The notes beneath the pieces were generated by a model, which did no database searches, was not told the DNA's origin, and worked only from the letters and a program-made list of their open reading frames with translations. From NCBI GenBank assembly GCA_013399875.1, contig VXAZ01003887.1:62001-126000 (forward strand): 64,000 nucleotides of DNA, read 5' to 3'. Position 1 is the first letter of the stretch, and each line of letters starts with the position of its first letter. Below are positions 11,349 to 23,400 of this stretch, in pieces. The position numbers were made by a program, and so were the translations under genes. This DNA is from Gymnorhina tibicen. Taxonomy: Eukaryota > Chordata > Aves > Passeriformes > Artamidae.

Positions 11349-12879
11349 GTAACTGGAAATTTTTAAAAATTCATTTTCAAGGGCAGTTAATCCAGTGAAG
11401 TCAGATTTATAAATTCAAGAAGATGGACATGCTCCAAGAATAGGCAGAACTAAAATTTTAATGGTATTCTCCTTTCCACATCTCAAAAATTCCCATTGAT
11501 CTCCTATAGTTTAACTCCCTTATTCCAGACCTAACCAAATGAAAAACCTCATAAAGATGAAAATTCCCTTCCTTTCTACATAAATTTATTCTACTGTGTG
11601 TCAGGGATGATGGTAAACAAGATAAGAACTGTGAGAACTTCACTGAAGCTAAAGGAAAATTTTCTGTTGAATTGCATGGTCTCTTAAATAAGGCACTGGA
11701 ACATCAGAAAGATCCTTGAAAATTCATAAATTTAAGATTCTATATTCTAAGAGGGTAAATTAAAGAACTTTGTGAATGTTTGCTACTTGCAGAGGAGATG
11801 GAAACAAATTCTGCTACTAATATTGCAGAGGTAAGAAACGTCTGGAAAAAAACAAGACTTTATATAATCTCTGGGAATTGTATTTTGAGTTATCAAAAGA
11901 CTACAAGGAAGTAGTTAAGCCTGAGCTATTCCATATTTTTTTCAATATTTTTTTCATGAAGGTAGAAAGCTAACATTATGACCTACAGATATCAATATTT
12001 TGTGCTAATAACACTAACGTTGGGAATATGATATAGATTAAACCAACATAACATCACAAATGTTAGTAGATTATTACAGGAATCACTTATAAAATGCATT
12101 TACAGAAAAAAAAGTCAATGTAAATTAAATTTTGAACCATTATTTACACTTTTGGGATATGGCTGTCACTGTCATTTTTTTAGGTTTGTTAAAAAGTCTT
12201 TATTCAGTAGTATTTATGTTTAAATTTTTACAGAACCCTTCAATGATAAGACTTTGCAGAAGAATGTATGTCATAAAACACTCATTTATACAAAACTATT
12301 TTTAATAGAATGAGAGGATAGTTTATCTAATAACTAATATGATAGGTACCTCAAAAACAAATAAACAAGTGCTGGTGCTACTTTTAATCATATTTTTTTG
12401 TGAGTTAACAGTATTGTAATTTATCCTATGTCAAAATTACCTGAAGCAGCATGGAACAGCATTGGAGATTTATGCAGTCCTTACTCTTCGTAGGGTGCAT
12501 ACCTGCTGTCTGACTCTACATGGCTTGACATTTTGATGGATACAGGTCAGGCAACCAGTGCTGGTCAATAATTTCAGTTATCCACAGGTGGTTTCAATCA
12601 TGACTAATTTATTATTTTCAACATCTGGACTGATGTTTTTGCCCTCTCTTCTCAGTGCCCTCATGTAAATAAGTCTGGGTAAAGTAGGTATTGCAAAAGA
12701 GAATGACAGGGAAAAAAAAAGAAAAAAAAAAGATATATCTGTTGTGATTGTAGTAATCAGCTTTATTGCTCTGTTCAGTCAAGGTTGTTCCTACATGTGT
12801 AATAATTTACAGGGTGCTAGGGACTAATATCTTTCTTGCTTATAATACCCTTACAGCTATAATGAGTGTTTTAATGTAT
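11349..12879. other. AT-rich interval without recognisable genes
   Basis: Nothing is recognised beyond homopolymer A and T runs, for example an interrupted A tract at about 12712-12731. Confidence 0.6.
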
Positions 12880-13030
12880 CAAAACTCCCTGCCTCTGTGA
12901 GCTGGACAATTATTGTTGTCTTCACCTTGCAGATGAGAAAATCCATTCATACAAGATCAGATTTGAAATCTGCAGCTCAACCAGGAGCTGTAACTGGATC
13001 TCTCACGTCTCAGAACACCATTCAGGCACC
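12880..13030 (+). mobile_element. MIR-type SINE remnant
   Basis: The segment carries the order of motifs of the old tRNA-derived MIR SINE: 'ctgtgagctggacaattatt', then 'ttgcagatgagaaaat' (MIR consensus has 'tttacagatgaggaaact'), then 'gatttgaa', 'cagctcaaccagg' and 'ctgtaactggatctc'. MIR copies in birds are few and strongly diverged, as here. The core-SINE assignment is by eye; a different core-SINE is possible. Confidence 0.5.
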
Positions 13031-14399
13031 TACATGATTGTCTGCCTCTGTTTAGCTATCTTCTTCCAAGATTCATTATTGATTATTCTGTATTTACTCA
13101 AAGATGGTTTCTCTGGAGGAAGGATCATGAACCACTTTTTCCAGAAATTCCACAGATTAATAATGTTAATACAACAGGTGCAGGAGAGATTCTAATCATT
13201 ACTAAGAAGAATAATGGAAAGAAATCAAAACTCATAGCTGAAATTCAGAAACTGTAGTGATGGTATAAATAGGTTTAACATTTTTATTGTGAACAATTTA
13301 GGCCAGAATGAGGAATGGTGAGAGAAGTATTTTCCCCCATGCAGCTCTTAAGAGCCACTGGGACAATTCCAATCTTGAGTTTTTCTGACAGCTTATAAAA
13401 CACTGCAAGATGTTTGAATTACATACAGAAAAAGTTAGAGAAATAGTTTGTATTTCTCAAGCATCACTGATTTTGAAGGTATAAGGCGTATTTTCCAAAC
13501 ATGTAAGTCACTCCCCAGTAGAAATAAATCCAAACCCAATAAAATTAGCTTTCATGATAACTAAATATGAAGTACATCTGTATTAGAAGTTATTTAATGG
13601 CATAAGCCTGCAATAGAATAATGGTATGACTTTGCAAAGATCGTAACTCTTCTGGTTTTCATGCCTTTACACAAGCTTTCTTCATTCCACCTCTGAGTCT
13701 TTGCTTTTTCATAGTGTCTCCCAGAATTATTAAAGTGGTTAAGATTTCTTCAACATGATTGGGTGAAGTATAAGAACCTTGTTGTCTTTTTAATAGCTCA
13801 TGAACAAGCAGAACAATGCTCTGGAGGACTAATATCTGATAAGGTTCTTTCTCAGATAAGATGATTTGATGAGATAAAGGATTCTCTAGACAAGTTAAAT
13901 GAGGCAGCTCTAATTTTTTTGGAGTTCAGGAAAGTATTTGGGATAATTCTTTCCTATTGTAGAACAAAAATATATTGGGAAACTGGACACTGAAAACATA
14001 ATAAAAAAGGTCACACTTAAAAATCATATTTTGTCACTAATCATACTGCTTGTGATATGAAAGAAAATGATCTTTTTTTTTTTTTCACTGAATTACACCT
14101 GCTCCTTTCTAAACTATTAAGCTTCCATTAATTACTTAGGTGAACATCTCCAGACTGATATTCGTATAACAATAATATTTTCATTTGTTAAAATAAAGGC
14201 GCCTACAATGGAGGGCTTATTTTGACAAGTTCTAATGGATTTATTGTTGCTTAATTAAATGACTGTTTTACAGAAAATAACTGAAGGTAGTGGACATTTT
14301 GCTTGATGAACTGATACCATGCCACTTTCAGAAATACATTTAAACCCATGTAGAAGTCACAGGAATCCTCATCCTAGTTCTGCTTTAGAAGATAGAAAG
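13031..14399. other. AT-rich interval without recognisable genes
   Basis: No recognisable gene or repeat is seen. A T-run is present at about 14071-14086. Confidence 0.6.
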
Positions 14400-14720
14400 T
14401 ATAGTCCTGCACTGCAAGGGAAAGTGAGCTGTTAGCTGAGCACAAGAGTAGCGCAGACGGGAACAGTGACTTCTCTGACAAAACAGCAGCTCGTCTGGGT
14501 CAGAATGGAGTTCAGAGACTGATCAGTAAGTCTGCAGCAGCGACACGGGTCCAAGGCCAAGCCAGGAAGTCAGACCAGTGAGTCCGGATCAGATTCACAG
14601 AGCTACAAGCTCAGGCACGGACAAGAGCTTCTACACAGCTGCAGTGTAGCTAGCGCAGATTGGGGCAGTGTTGAGTCTCAGTTTACAAGCAGCTCTGAAA
14701 GAAAAGGAGGGGCAGGGCCT
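14400..14720. other. Unclassified mid-GC block, possibly a repeat
   Basis: The base composition shifts from AT-rich to mid-GC with several CpGs (for example in 'agcgcagacggg', 'cagcgacacggg' and 'agtccggatc'). The word 'agcgcaga' occurs at both ends (about 14451 and 14653), and there are many 'cagctc'/'cagac' phrases. No long open frame crosses it. The composition resembles an LTR or an untranslated exon more than the surroundings, but I recognise neither. Confidence 0.35.
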
Positions 14721-15374
14721 TGTTTCCAGCTTTCCTCACAGGAATTCCTATCACTGAAGAACTCAAACTTGGACTCAGACAGCTGAATTCTGCAGCTTTT
14801 CCAGCCAAATTCCTAAAAGTGGCATGTGCTCTGGGACCCAACAGCTGGAATGCAGGAAGGCTTGGAAACAATCACAAAGCAAGTGTAAGCCTAATCTACT
14901 TCTGGGAAACAAGTAATTTCATCTTAAATTCTGAAGGATGTAGCACTTCCTCCACACAGTATACAGAATTTCCAAATATAACTTGTGCTGATACTGTAAC
15001 TGGTTAATTAAGGAAACACAGTTATTCTATCACAGTGAAAACTTACTGTAAAGAAAGAGAACAAGGGTGACAGGAGACAGTGAAATATTAGTGGGTAAAG
15101 GGCTAAATCCCAAGGAAGGGCTGTCAGTTTGCAATAGAAAGATTGCGACATGAAAGAGACATTGTGGGAATGCATAGGTGGAATGGGATGCGCATGTGAC
15201 AATGAAAAACAGTTATTCATTTGACAAGCGGGCTGGAGTGTGTTGCCTTCCGTCTAAACTTGCCTCTGGCCATGCAAATTGGTCTTCATACTGGGACCTG
15301 CATAAGTCTCCAGCTACAGCTCCTCCTGAGTTCTTGAAAAGGCAAAGGAGCATGTTATGGGTGTCTGCATGTGA
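14721..15374. other. Interval without recognisable genes
   Basis: Three frames of 62-95 codons overlap on opposite strands between 14683 and 15220. None has recognisable domains. No repeat family is recognised. Confidence 0.5.
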
Positions 15375-15760
15375 TGATGCCTAGAGTGGCTACCTAGAAA
15401 CAGAGACCAGACAGGAGTAAGGGAATAAAGGTAGGTATTTATGTGAAAGGCCTTCAAAGGTACATCCTGGGGAACCAGAGGCTATATCCAAGATGGACGA
15501 TGAGTCACGATTTTTTCACACTTTTATAGGTTTGGTTCATTTGCATATCAGCATAAATTTGCCAATTAAAACTTTAGCTAATGATGTAATTTCTTCAATT
15601 TCTCCACCTCTCTAGAAGCCCTAGTTTACACCTTTTGGGCCTAGGACAATCTGAGCGTCCTTGAGTAACAAGCTCGGAGAGGCTTTGTGGTGTCTATCTG
15701 GCATGAGAGAACAGCAGCTAACAGGCTACAAGAAACTTCAGAGTTACACACTTCACAATA
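15375..15760 (-). mobile_element. Endogenous retrovirus LTR fragment, sense minus
   Basis: The sequence matches a passerine LTR family when read on the minus strand. That strand has a TATAAAAG box (complement of 15521-15528) preceded by 'aaccaaacc' and an upstream 'gatatgcaaatgaacc' octamer-like stretch. It is followed by 'tcgtgactcatcgtccatc', a polyadenylation-like 'ataaatacc' (complement near 15436) and a 3' end in 'ctaggtagccactctaggca' near 15375. The upstream (U3) limit near 15760 is approximate because similarity fades. No target duplication was identified. Confidence 0.65.
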
Positions 15761-16599
15761 TAGGATTTGAAAAATATAAAATTTAAAACCTAAGGCATCA
15801 TATGTACTGCTGACTCTTGCTTCCAAAGTGCTCTATTAGAAGAAAGCAGTCAGAGCAGTTCCTCTTCAGCAATTTTCTTCTCTCTGGCTGCTGTTTTTCC
15901 TCCTTATTAAGTGAGACAGAGCCAAGATAGAAAATCCCTGCTGCTATAAAGTTGTCACGAACAAAAAACCAGCAACTTTCATCCCCTCCTTCCATTTCTT
16001 CCAGTTTTTGTTTGTGTGGTCTTCATTATAATTTTTGCAAAAGGGGTGAAAAAATAATTCACTCTCATATCCAATGTGAAAGGAAGCTTTCAAAGGTCTA
16101 ATGAAGCAGAAATAGCTTTAGATCAGTCTATTCATGCAAAATTAGGACCACCTGTAACAGTGCTGATGCCAGCAAAACTATGGAACTGCTGCAGAAGTTA
16201 GTTCTGCTGCTGAAAAAATCTTCCTGGTCTGCTTTATTAGCTTTCTAGAAGCTAATGTTAGAGATGTTCACAGCTTGTGTTTGGAATTACAGGAACACCA
16301 CGTTAAAATGCCACAGACCAGGCTGCTCTTCAAGGACTGTGCATAAGAATTGAAGTGGTCTTGAAGTACTTTTGTGGCTGTCCAGAAATCTGTCTGCATC
16401 AACCTCTCATCCAGATAGCAGATCCTTAGCATGGCCTCCTTGTTGTGGTTTAGAAAATCCACAAAAAAGAAGTTTTCTTCAAAATTGGCATGCTTAGAGC
16501 CTGAGGACTGAAATAATTTCCTTCCCACAAACATATTTTTTCTCTAGGCTTAGGAAGATGTAGCTCTATTCATCACAGTTTCAAAGAGTGTATATGCAA
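15761..16599. other. Interval without recognisable genes
   Basis: Short frames (at most 88 codons, minus 16268-16534) occur without recognisable domains. No repeat family is recognised. Confidence 0.5.
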
Positions 16600-17055
16600 A
16601 CAGATAAGTACCAGCACAGTGACTGGAGCAACACAAAAGCTGAATCCTGAAATTCAGTGCATCTGCATAGCCCCACTCCAGAGCCTTAGAGAACACCTGA
16701 GGCTCTCTGTGGGCCTCCATAGGGATCTCCATGAGGCAGCCCAGGCCCAGCCCCGTCCCAACCCTGTCCCAGCCATGAGCAGAACATCTGGGGACACCAA
16801 GTGCAGTCCCCATCCCCAGGACTGGGTACCTCCCTGGGGATGGTGATGGGATGAGGCCAGAATGGGCTGATAGCCCAGCTCGACAAATCCTATAGGTGGG
16901 CAGGGCAGGGCTGTGGTGAGCTGGAAACAGTCCCTGCTGGGGAATCACTGGGGCAGAGGATGAAGCCTCCGGCGGGATATCATGGGATCCTGAGCCTGAG
17001 GAGGCTGGCAAGGGGCAGTCAGACCCATTCCATGCCCTCAGGGTTCTGGCCGAAA
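16600..17055. other. Unclassified GC-rich block
   Basis: GC content jumps well above the surroundings, with phrases such as 'cccaggcccagccccgtccc', 'ctccggcggg' and 'gggcagggcagggc'. A 153-codon minus-strand frame (16550-17011) spans it but is rich in Pro, Ser and Gly, as expected for a translated GC-rich repeat, and it has no domain I recognise. The block may be an old LTR or a CpG-depleted retroelement. Sharp composition edges at about 16620 and 17050 favour an insertion. Confidence 0.35.
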
Positions 17056-18299
17056 GGATGTCAGTTGTTCTCAGTTGTCTGCTCAGTATCTCACCACTAT
17101 ATCACTGCACTCCTAACTGCTTTGTAAAATCTTTGCATCCCATACTCAAGTTAATATTTGGGTTTTATGATTGATTATTTTATGAGTGCCAAGATTTTCC
17201 AGGAATACTTGTGGGGAACAAGCAGAAATACAGTCAAATAAAACATCTATGCAAAATTAAGTATCTGTGGAAAATGCTTTTCAGCATTTACCCTGTTCTA
17301 ATGAAAGCAAACCCATTTTTTTTCCAGAGTTAATTTACTACAGAAACAGAATTGTAGAGTCTACACAAAAGCACAGAACATAATGCAGAGATGAAGGATG
17401 ATAAAGACGAGATAAAAATTTTAAGTTTTAAGGTAAAAAATGGACAGAAGTTCAGACAAATGTAATACTTTCAAACACAAAATGTTCAAAAGACATACTG
17501 AGATATGAAAGATAATTTTGATATTTGGGATATTCAAATATCAAACCAAATTTATGAATGTCATACATTTTTGTAGGCCTGAGTAGAGACTATATTCCCG
17601 CTTCAACAGGTAAGTCTTTCTTAAAGGAACTAGAGTGAGTAAAAAGTAATTAAGAAATATCCCTAGAAAAACTAAGATTTATTCAAGCTACTAATTAATA
17701 TCTCTGAAAATTATATAAATAGGAATATAGGCATGCTTAAGCACATAGACATATTGCTGTCCTAAAAGACTAAGATTTTTGAGTTTGACCTGTTTTAAGG
17801 AGACTGGTATGTAGAGGATTGCAGTAACATAATCCAAATGAAGAGATTTTTGATTAAAATTTGCAATAAAATACTGCAAAGACCAAAAGATAGAACCATA
17901 TATGAGGAATTTTAGCTGCATCAGACTAAGATAATATTTTTGACATTATTGGATAGCTCATAGGAAAGAGAATAATAGGGGAACTTATCAAGTATATTAG
18001 ACATCTATATACTACTGCAAAGTGTATCAAGAACAAACAACAATGACAAGAAATCTTAATGCACAAACAAAGCTTAATTGGCCTCTCAGAGACCCAATGG
18101 CCTAAATAAGAGCTACAAAAAGACAGGTAGGGAGAAAATAAAGCTTTTTACTGTAGGATGAAAATATTTATCCTTTCTCTGTAGCTCAGAAGGAAGAGAG
18201 AAGTAGACCTGTTGAAAGCCTTTAAAAAAGATAAAAAAGGGTGTAGTTCACATTTCTTACCTTCTGTGAGATAAGAATTAGGAGTAATGCAAAGCAGGC
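17056..18299. other. AT-rich interval without recognisable genes
   Basis: Nothing recognised; A-rich on the plus strand with many AAAT/TAAA words and no open frame above 76 codons. Confidence 0.6.
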
Positions 18300-19596
18300 T
18301 CTAAACTGTAAAGAATATAAAGAAGTTTATTAACAGAACTAAAAGAAAAAAGGAATAATAATAGTCAGAATAAACTTTCAGAACACTTCTCTTCCCCCCA
18401 TCCTCCTCCCTCCTCCCACTTACAAACAAAGACACAAACTTGGGATTATTTCAGTCAGTTTACCATCTCTACAGTAGTTTTTCATCAATTCACTTAGGGA
18501 GAGGAGTCTCTCTTGCCAATGCTATGGGGCTTTTCAATATCACAGCAAGGTAGCTGCTTGGGAAATGGTTCTCTACTTGCCATGTGAAAGTCCCTTCCCT
18601 CAACTTACAGTTTTCCCCACAACTGTTTTAGAGGGTTCAATCTTAGCTAATGGGGTACTATTTTAAGGATGAGTTGTCCAAGAGCAAAGGTTCTTTTCAT
18701 CTACCTCTGGGATCATCTCTAGGAACAGAGGTCTTCTTCCCTGAGAGCAAGGGTCTTCACTTCATCACTATCTCTCTCTGTTCAGGCTCCTCATTAGATC
18801 ACAGCTACTTCAACATTTACTTATTTCAGCACAGGCATCTTTGCTCGTGGCTGCAGTTTGAATGCTCCACCCCCCCATGCTTTTATGAAATTACAAAAGG
18901 GTTCTCTGGTATCATAGTTCATCACCATAGCTTTACAAAAAAATTTCAGCTTCTAGGTTTGAAGCATCTCCTCAATCTCCTCCCTCTGGGCTTCAGCTCT
19001 TTCTTCTTCACTGACTTTTGGTGTCACTATCATGGTGTCTATTCACGTGCCTTTGCCTTTCCCTTTCCTCTGACCTGGGAGAGGATTGACGTCTGCAGGC
19101 TTCATCTGTTCTGGGGAACTTACAGCACTGAAAGGGTTGATCTTACCTAGGCTTTGCAGCTGAACTTACCTGTCTCTGTTGGCCACATGATCTCTGCCAA
19201 ACGGCGCCGGAGCTGTTCTCGGTACAAAGTTCATTTCGGCAGCCGCACCAGAGCCGGGAGGGGCCATCCCGGCCTGCATGGAGCCACAGGCTGTGGCTCG
19301 GACCCTGCCGGGCCCAGTGGCCAGGCCCAGCCCGGCCCGAGCGGGCCCTCCAGATACCTGTCCAAAGGCCGGAAGCAAGAGAGCGATTCCCAGCCTTGTT
19401 TGTCTTTAAAAGTTTTTTTTTACAGAGGCGTGTCCAGCTTCTTAAGTGGCTTAACAGAGTTGTCAATATTCAAATTAGCCAATTGATTAGTTCTACCAGG
19501 TCTGGAGGAAGTTACAACAGGCTCTTGCAAAAAATATCACTTCCGTGGCTGGTGGAATTTTTTTTCTTAACTAAAACTCCAAGCTGTGCTAACCCA
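18300..19596 (-). mobile_element. Long LTR-like retroviral element, sense probably minus
   Basis: About 1.3 kb has the composition of a long songbird LTR. Read on the minus strand, it begins near 19596 with TGGGTTAGCACAGC. It then has a TTTAAAAG promoter-like box (complement near 19406), a CpG-rich stretch (complement of about 19200-19380), a pyrimidine/purine alternating body, and an AATAAA polyadenylation signal (complement of 18326-18331) close to the 3' end at about 18300. The 166-codon plus-strand frame at 18650-19150 and the frames at 19143-19486 are antisense or low-stop by-products. The ends and target duplication are not resolved. The family assignment is less certain than for the other LTRs; the segment could be two adjoining pieces. 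Confidence 0.6.
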
Positions 19597-20452
19597 TGAT
19601 GAAGGGTAATAGAACAAAGCAGTATCATAGTAAGAGAGAATAAGACTGATGCACCTTATTTCAGATATCTAATACCTGAAGGACATGGCCTTCTGGTAAA
19701 AGGAGAATGCCTGCTGAATGAGCATTATAAATAGTCACAGTCTACCAATAAATTATTGAGGACAATGCTGAAGCATATTTACAAACGCTGAGAGAACTTA
19801 GGTTATGCTGTGTGAAAGATACATCTGACCAAAGGGAAGGAAGCATTTGGAGACACGGTATACATGTGAAACCATCAAAAAGTGTCAAGTTAGTAAGTCT
19901 GTGCAAATTAATGTGAAAGTGGAGCAAAAACATAGCAATAGATTAAATATCCAAACTTTAGCTGGGAAGATGGGCTTCCATAAAAAGGATTTCTAAAGAG
20001 AGGAAGAGAAAAATATTAAGTATGACATTATTAATATTGGTAATATTAATAGTGTAGAATGAGACTATAAATCAAAAGGACTCTAAGAGCAGGATGTGGT
20101 TTTATAACAAGCAGATAAACTGGAAAAAGCACAATGGAGAAACAAGAATGAGGAATGGCCTACAAGTTAGGAAGAATTGCAGAACTGCAGGAAGAAGTCA
20201 AATGGGTCAAGAAAAATAATCTAGTAAGGAGTAGTTAGATGACCAAGTACTCTTTTTTTTTTTTAAATGATGTGTATTACTTCCTTTTCATGTCTACAAA
20301 GGGTAAACTAAAAAGTGAAGTGTTCAGCATGTGATGGGAAGATTCAGATAGATGTTAGCTAATCAGTTAGGTATTAGTAAGACCTTAGAAAATCTTTTTA
20401 ATGTTCCAGTTTGGGGACAAATTTTCTCACTAGGTTCTACAATCCTAATAAT

Positions 20453-20496
20453 TTCAGGATTAGAGAGCAATATTGATGTTATTCTCTAATCCTGAA
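20453..20496. repeat. Perfect 14-bp stem hairpin, 16-nt loop
   Basis: TTCAGGATTAGAGA at 20453-20466 is followed, after 16 bases, by its exact reverse complement TCTCTAATCCTGAA at 20483-20496. The stem is too short for a typical microRNA precursor (about 22 bp or more is expected), so no RNA gene is called. Confidence 0.9.
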
Positions 20497-23400
20497 GTTC
20501 TTGATAAAACAATTCTATTGATTTAAATAAGGATTAATCTCTCATTTCTTCCTGCATCTGGAAGACAGATCACTCTATGCTGTGCATTGGTTTGTATTTC
20601 TATTAAAGCTGGAGAGTCCAAAATTAAAATTCTGATTCCTCTGCTGGAAGTGTATCATTGGTTTTCTATCAAAATCAATTCTAAGACAGTCCATGTCAAT
20701 TCTTGAATTCTGAAATGCTAGAACAAAGCCACATATGAATCACATGCATGGGAAATGTGGGAGCAAAAGGCTTAAAAATGAGTAGTCATTTCAACGGTGA
20801 TATGATAGTGTAGTTGATGATACTATCATTCAGTGTAAATCAGTATATTGCCACAGAAGAAAATACACTCCAATCAAGAGTCTGGTTCAGACATATATCC
20901 CTGGGTTTTGTCAAATTAATAAATAATAATAATTTAGTAAAACCAGTTTTTATTACAAATCAGATATATTCATAATACATTTTATATGCTTCTATTAATA
21001 TATATTTATGCATTGTATTATACAAATTAACCCACTGTGCCCCACTGCCTTACATTTCACACCTCTCTTTTCTTTCTGTAGTTTTCTCTTTTCCCCTGTT
21101 TCTCACATGCATACACCCCCTTACATGGTCACTCTGCCTCACTCTCACGTGTATATTTCTGGCATCAAGACTACTTTTGAATGGGAGAGGAATCAAGGAG
21201 GTTGGAACCCCAAGATAGGTACTCACAGTTCAGCTACACAGAGAATTATGAATTCCTGAATCATGACACTGATAGAGTTTTCTAGCAGTAAGCACACTTC
21301 AAAGTATAGAAAGTGAAATTGTGCCATGGTTGTGTTTGGCAGTCTTGAAGCAGGAAACTTACACTTATGTTAACATTTTACACAAAATACTGAATTTTAA
21401 TCAGAAATATCAGACAATGGATGAAGACTTGAATATTGCCACATCTGTATTTAGGTCTCTAAAAGTACTCAAAGGGATCCCAAGCCTGCAAGAGTTACAT
21501 TATTGCTATCTTGTTTTTATATATAAAAACATGTCCTCTTTTCTTCTATTTAGCTCTCAAATAGATTTTAAGATTTATTTTAACATTTAATATCTTTGAT
21601 TGCTTATTGATTTCCATAAAATATTATCTTTTTATTCTTCATGGTTCACAGATCAAAAACTGGTTCATAGATCAGAAAATTATTTGTGATGAACTTTTTC
21701 CTTGATTCATAGTGAATTAAAATGAATAAAAAGTTTTGGATCCCAGAAGGCTCTTCTGAAAATGAAATAGTTTTTATTAGAGTCATCTAAAGCTTCAGTC
21801 TGTATTTTAAATTGATATCTTTTGCATACTCATGTGAAAAGCACATTTGAATACGATAGAGATTTGCTAAGCATTCTCATGATTTTTTTTCCTATCTAAA
21901 ACTCTCTTACTTTTTAACTTTCTCGTTCTAGAGAAAATCTAACACCAGCAGCCTTATTTAAGATTCAAAATACTTTGGCTTGCATTTTGCTTTAAAAATT
22001 AATGAAACTTAGAAACAGAAAACACTGGTAGCTTTCTGGCCTAAACCCTGATGTACAACTCAATTCAGTCCTAACTGCAGATTTACAAGCAGTATATTCA
22101 TCATGTGCTAGGACTTTTGTTGTTTCTGTTGGTTTGTTTCATTCCTGACAACTACATAAATCATGGAAGGGCAGGGGAACGAAGACTTATTTATGAGGTT
22201 CTCACTTTATTTTCAAAGAGGTTTTGAAGAATATGAGACATAGGTAAGCAGACATATCTAGTGATCCTACATTCATCTGATATAAATATCTCAGGCAGAA
22301 ACCATGTTCCAATATCTTCCACCATATGTAAACTCAATGAGGTATAGACACCATTCTTTGTCTTGCCTTTGTGTAATTTTCCTAATAGCAGGCAGTCTTA
22401 CAGCTAGAAGATTTCTAAAAGTATTCAACATGAGCATAACTTTTTACTTCTCAAAGTTTTAGTCAGCTCATTTAAAATAAGAGGAAATTAGTATTTTGCC
22501 AATGGCTACTCATTCATCATCTGTTTACTCAAATGAAAATATTGCTTCAACGTACTGAAAAAGTTGTTCATTTTCAACTACAGTACTTATCCAAGCCTCT
22601 TTTTTACTACCCATCTTAAACTTTCTTCAAGTTCTATTCAAGTCCCCCTAACTATGATTAAATATGTATTTTGAAAATATATCAAAGATTTGATCACAAT
22701 CTAAAGTACTTTAGCCAAGAGAGAGAACTTGTCTCTTGCTTTCTAAAAAAAACCTAAACCTCCTAAAATCCCATTGTATGCCATTGCATCTTGTGTGCAT
22801 ATATAGATATAGAGAGCCACAGATATTCTGGAAAAGCAGCTCATAAGATTTCTGATTTTCAGTTAAATTAATTTATTTTAAAAACCTTTATCTTTGAAAT
22901 TCTTGCCTATATTCTTCTTTAGATTCAAACATTCTTAAATTTTCAAAAATATCTAGTTTTCTAGATGCAAAATTGGATCTAAGGGCAGAATACACATTAT
23001 AGTGTTGATGAGACTATAGTTCAGACTGCAATCTCAAATTCTCACAGCTACTCACATAATGCAGAAGAAATGCTAAATGCAAAGTCACAATTCTTACTAC
23101 TTATGGCACTTGTATAAATTTTCTTTCCAAATTGCTCTGTAGAATGTTATACTTTCACGCAGACTTCCCCTTCTCAATAATTTGATTTGATCTAGATTAA
23201 TGCCCTTCTATTTCTCTTGCTGATGTTCTATATCACCTATCCTGTATTCAGTGTCAGGTCCCTAATTTAGATGACTCTATCCTCTGAAAACCCTGTTGCA
23301 CTCTAGATAGAAGAAAAGAGCAAGGTAAGATTTCAAAGCAGTTTTCCTGAAATACTCCCAAAGAGAAAATGACTTGAATAACTACAGGGAGAGTCTTTGT

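Noticed and set aside
16550..17011. 153-codon minus-strand frame
   Set aside because: Composition is that of a translated GC-rich repeat, two other frames overlap it, and no domain is recognised.
18650..19150. 166-codon plus-strand open frame
   Set aside because: It lies inside an LTR-like element, antisense to its inferred direction, and shows no domain or conserved motif.
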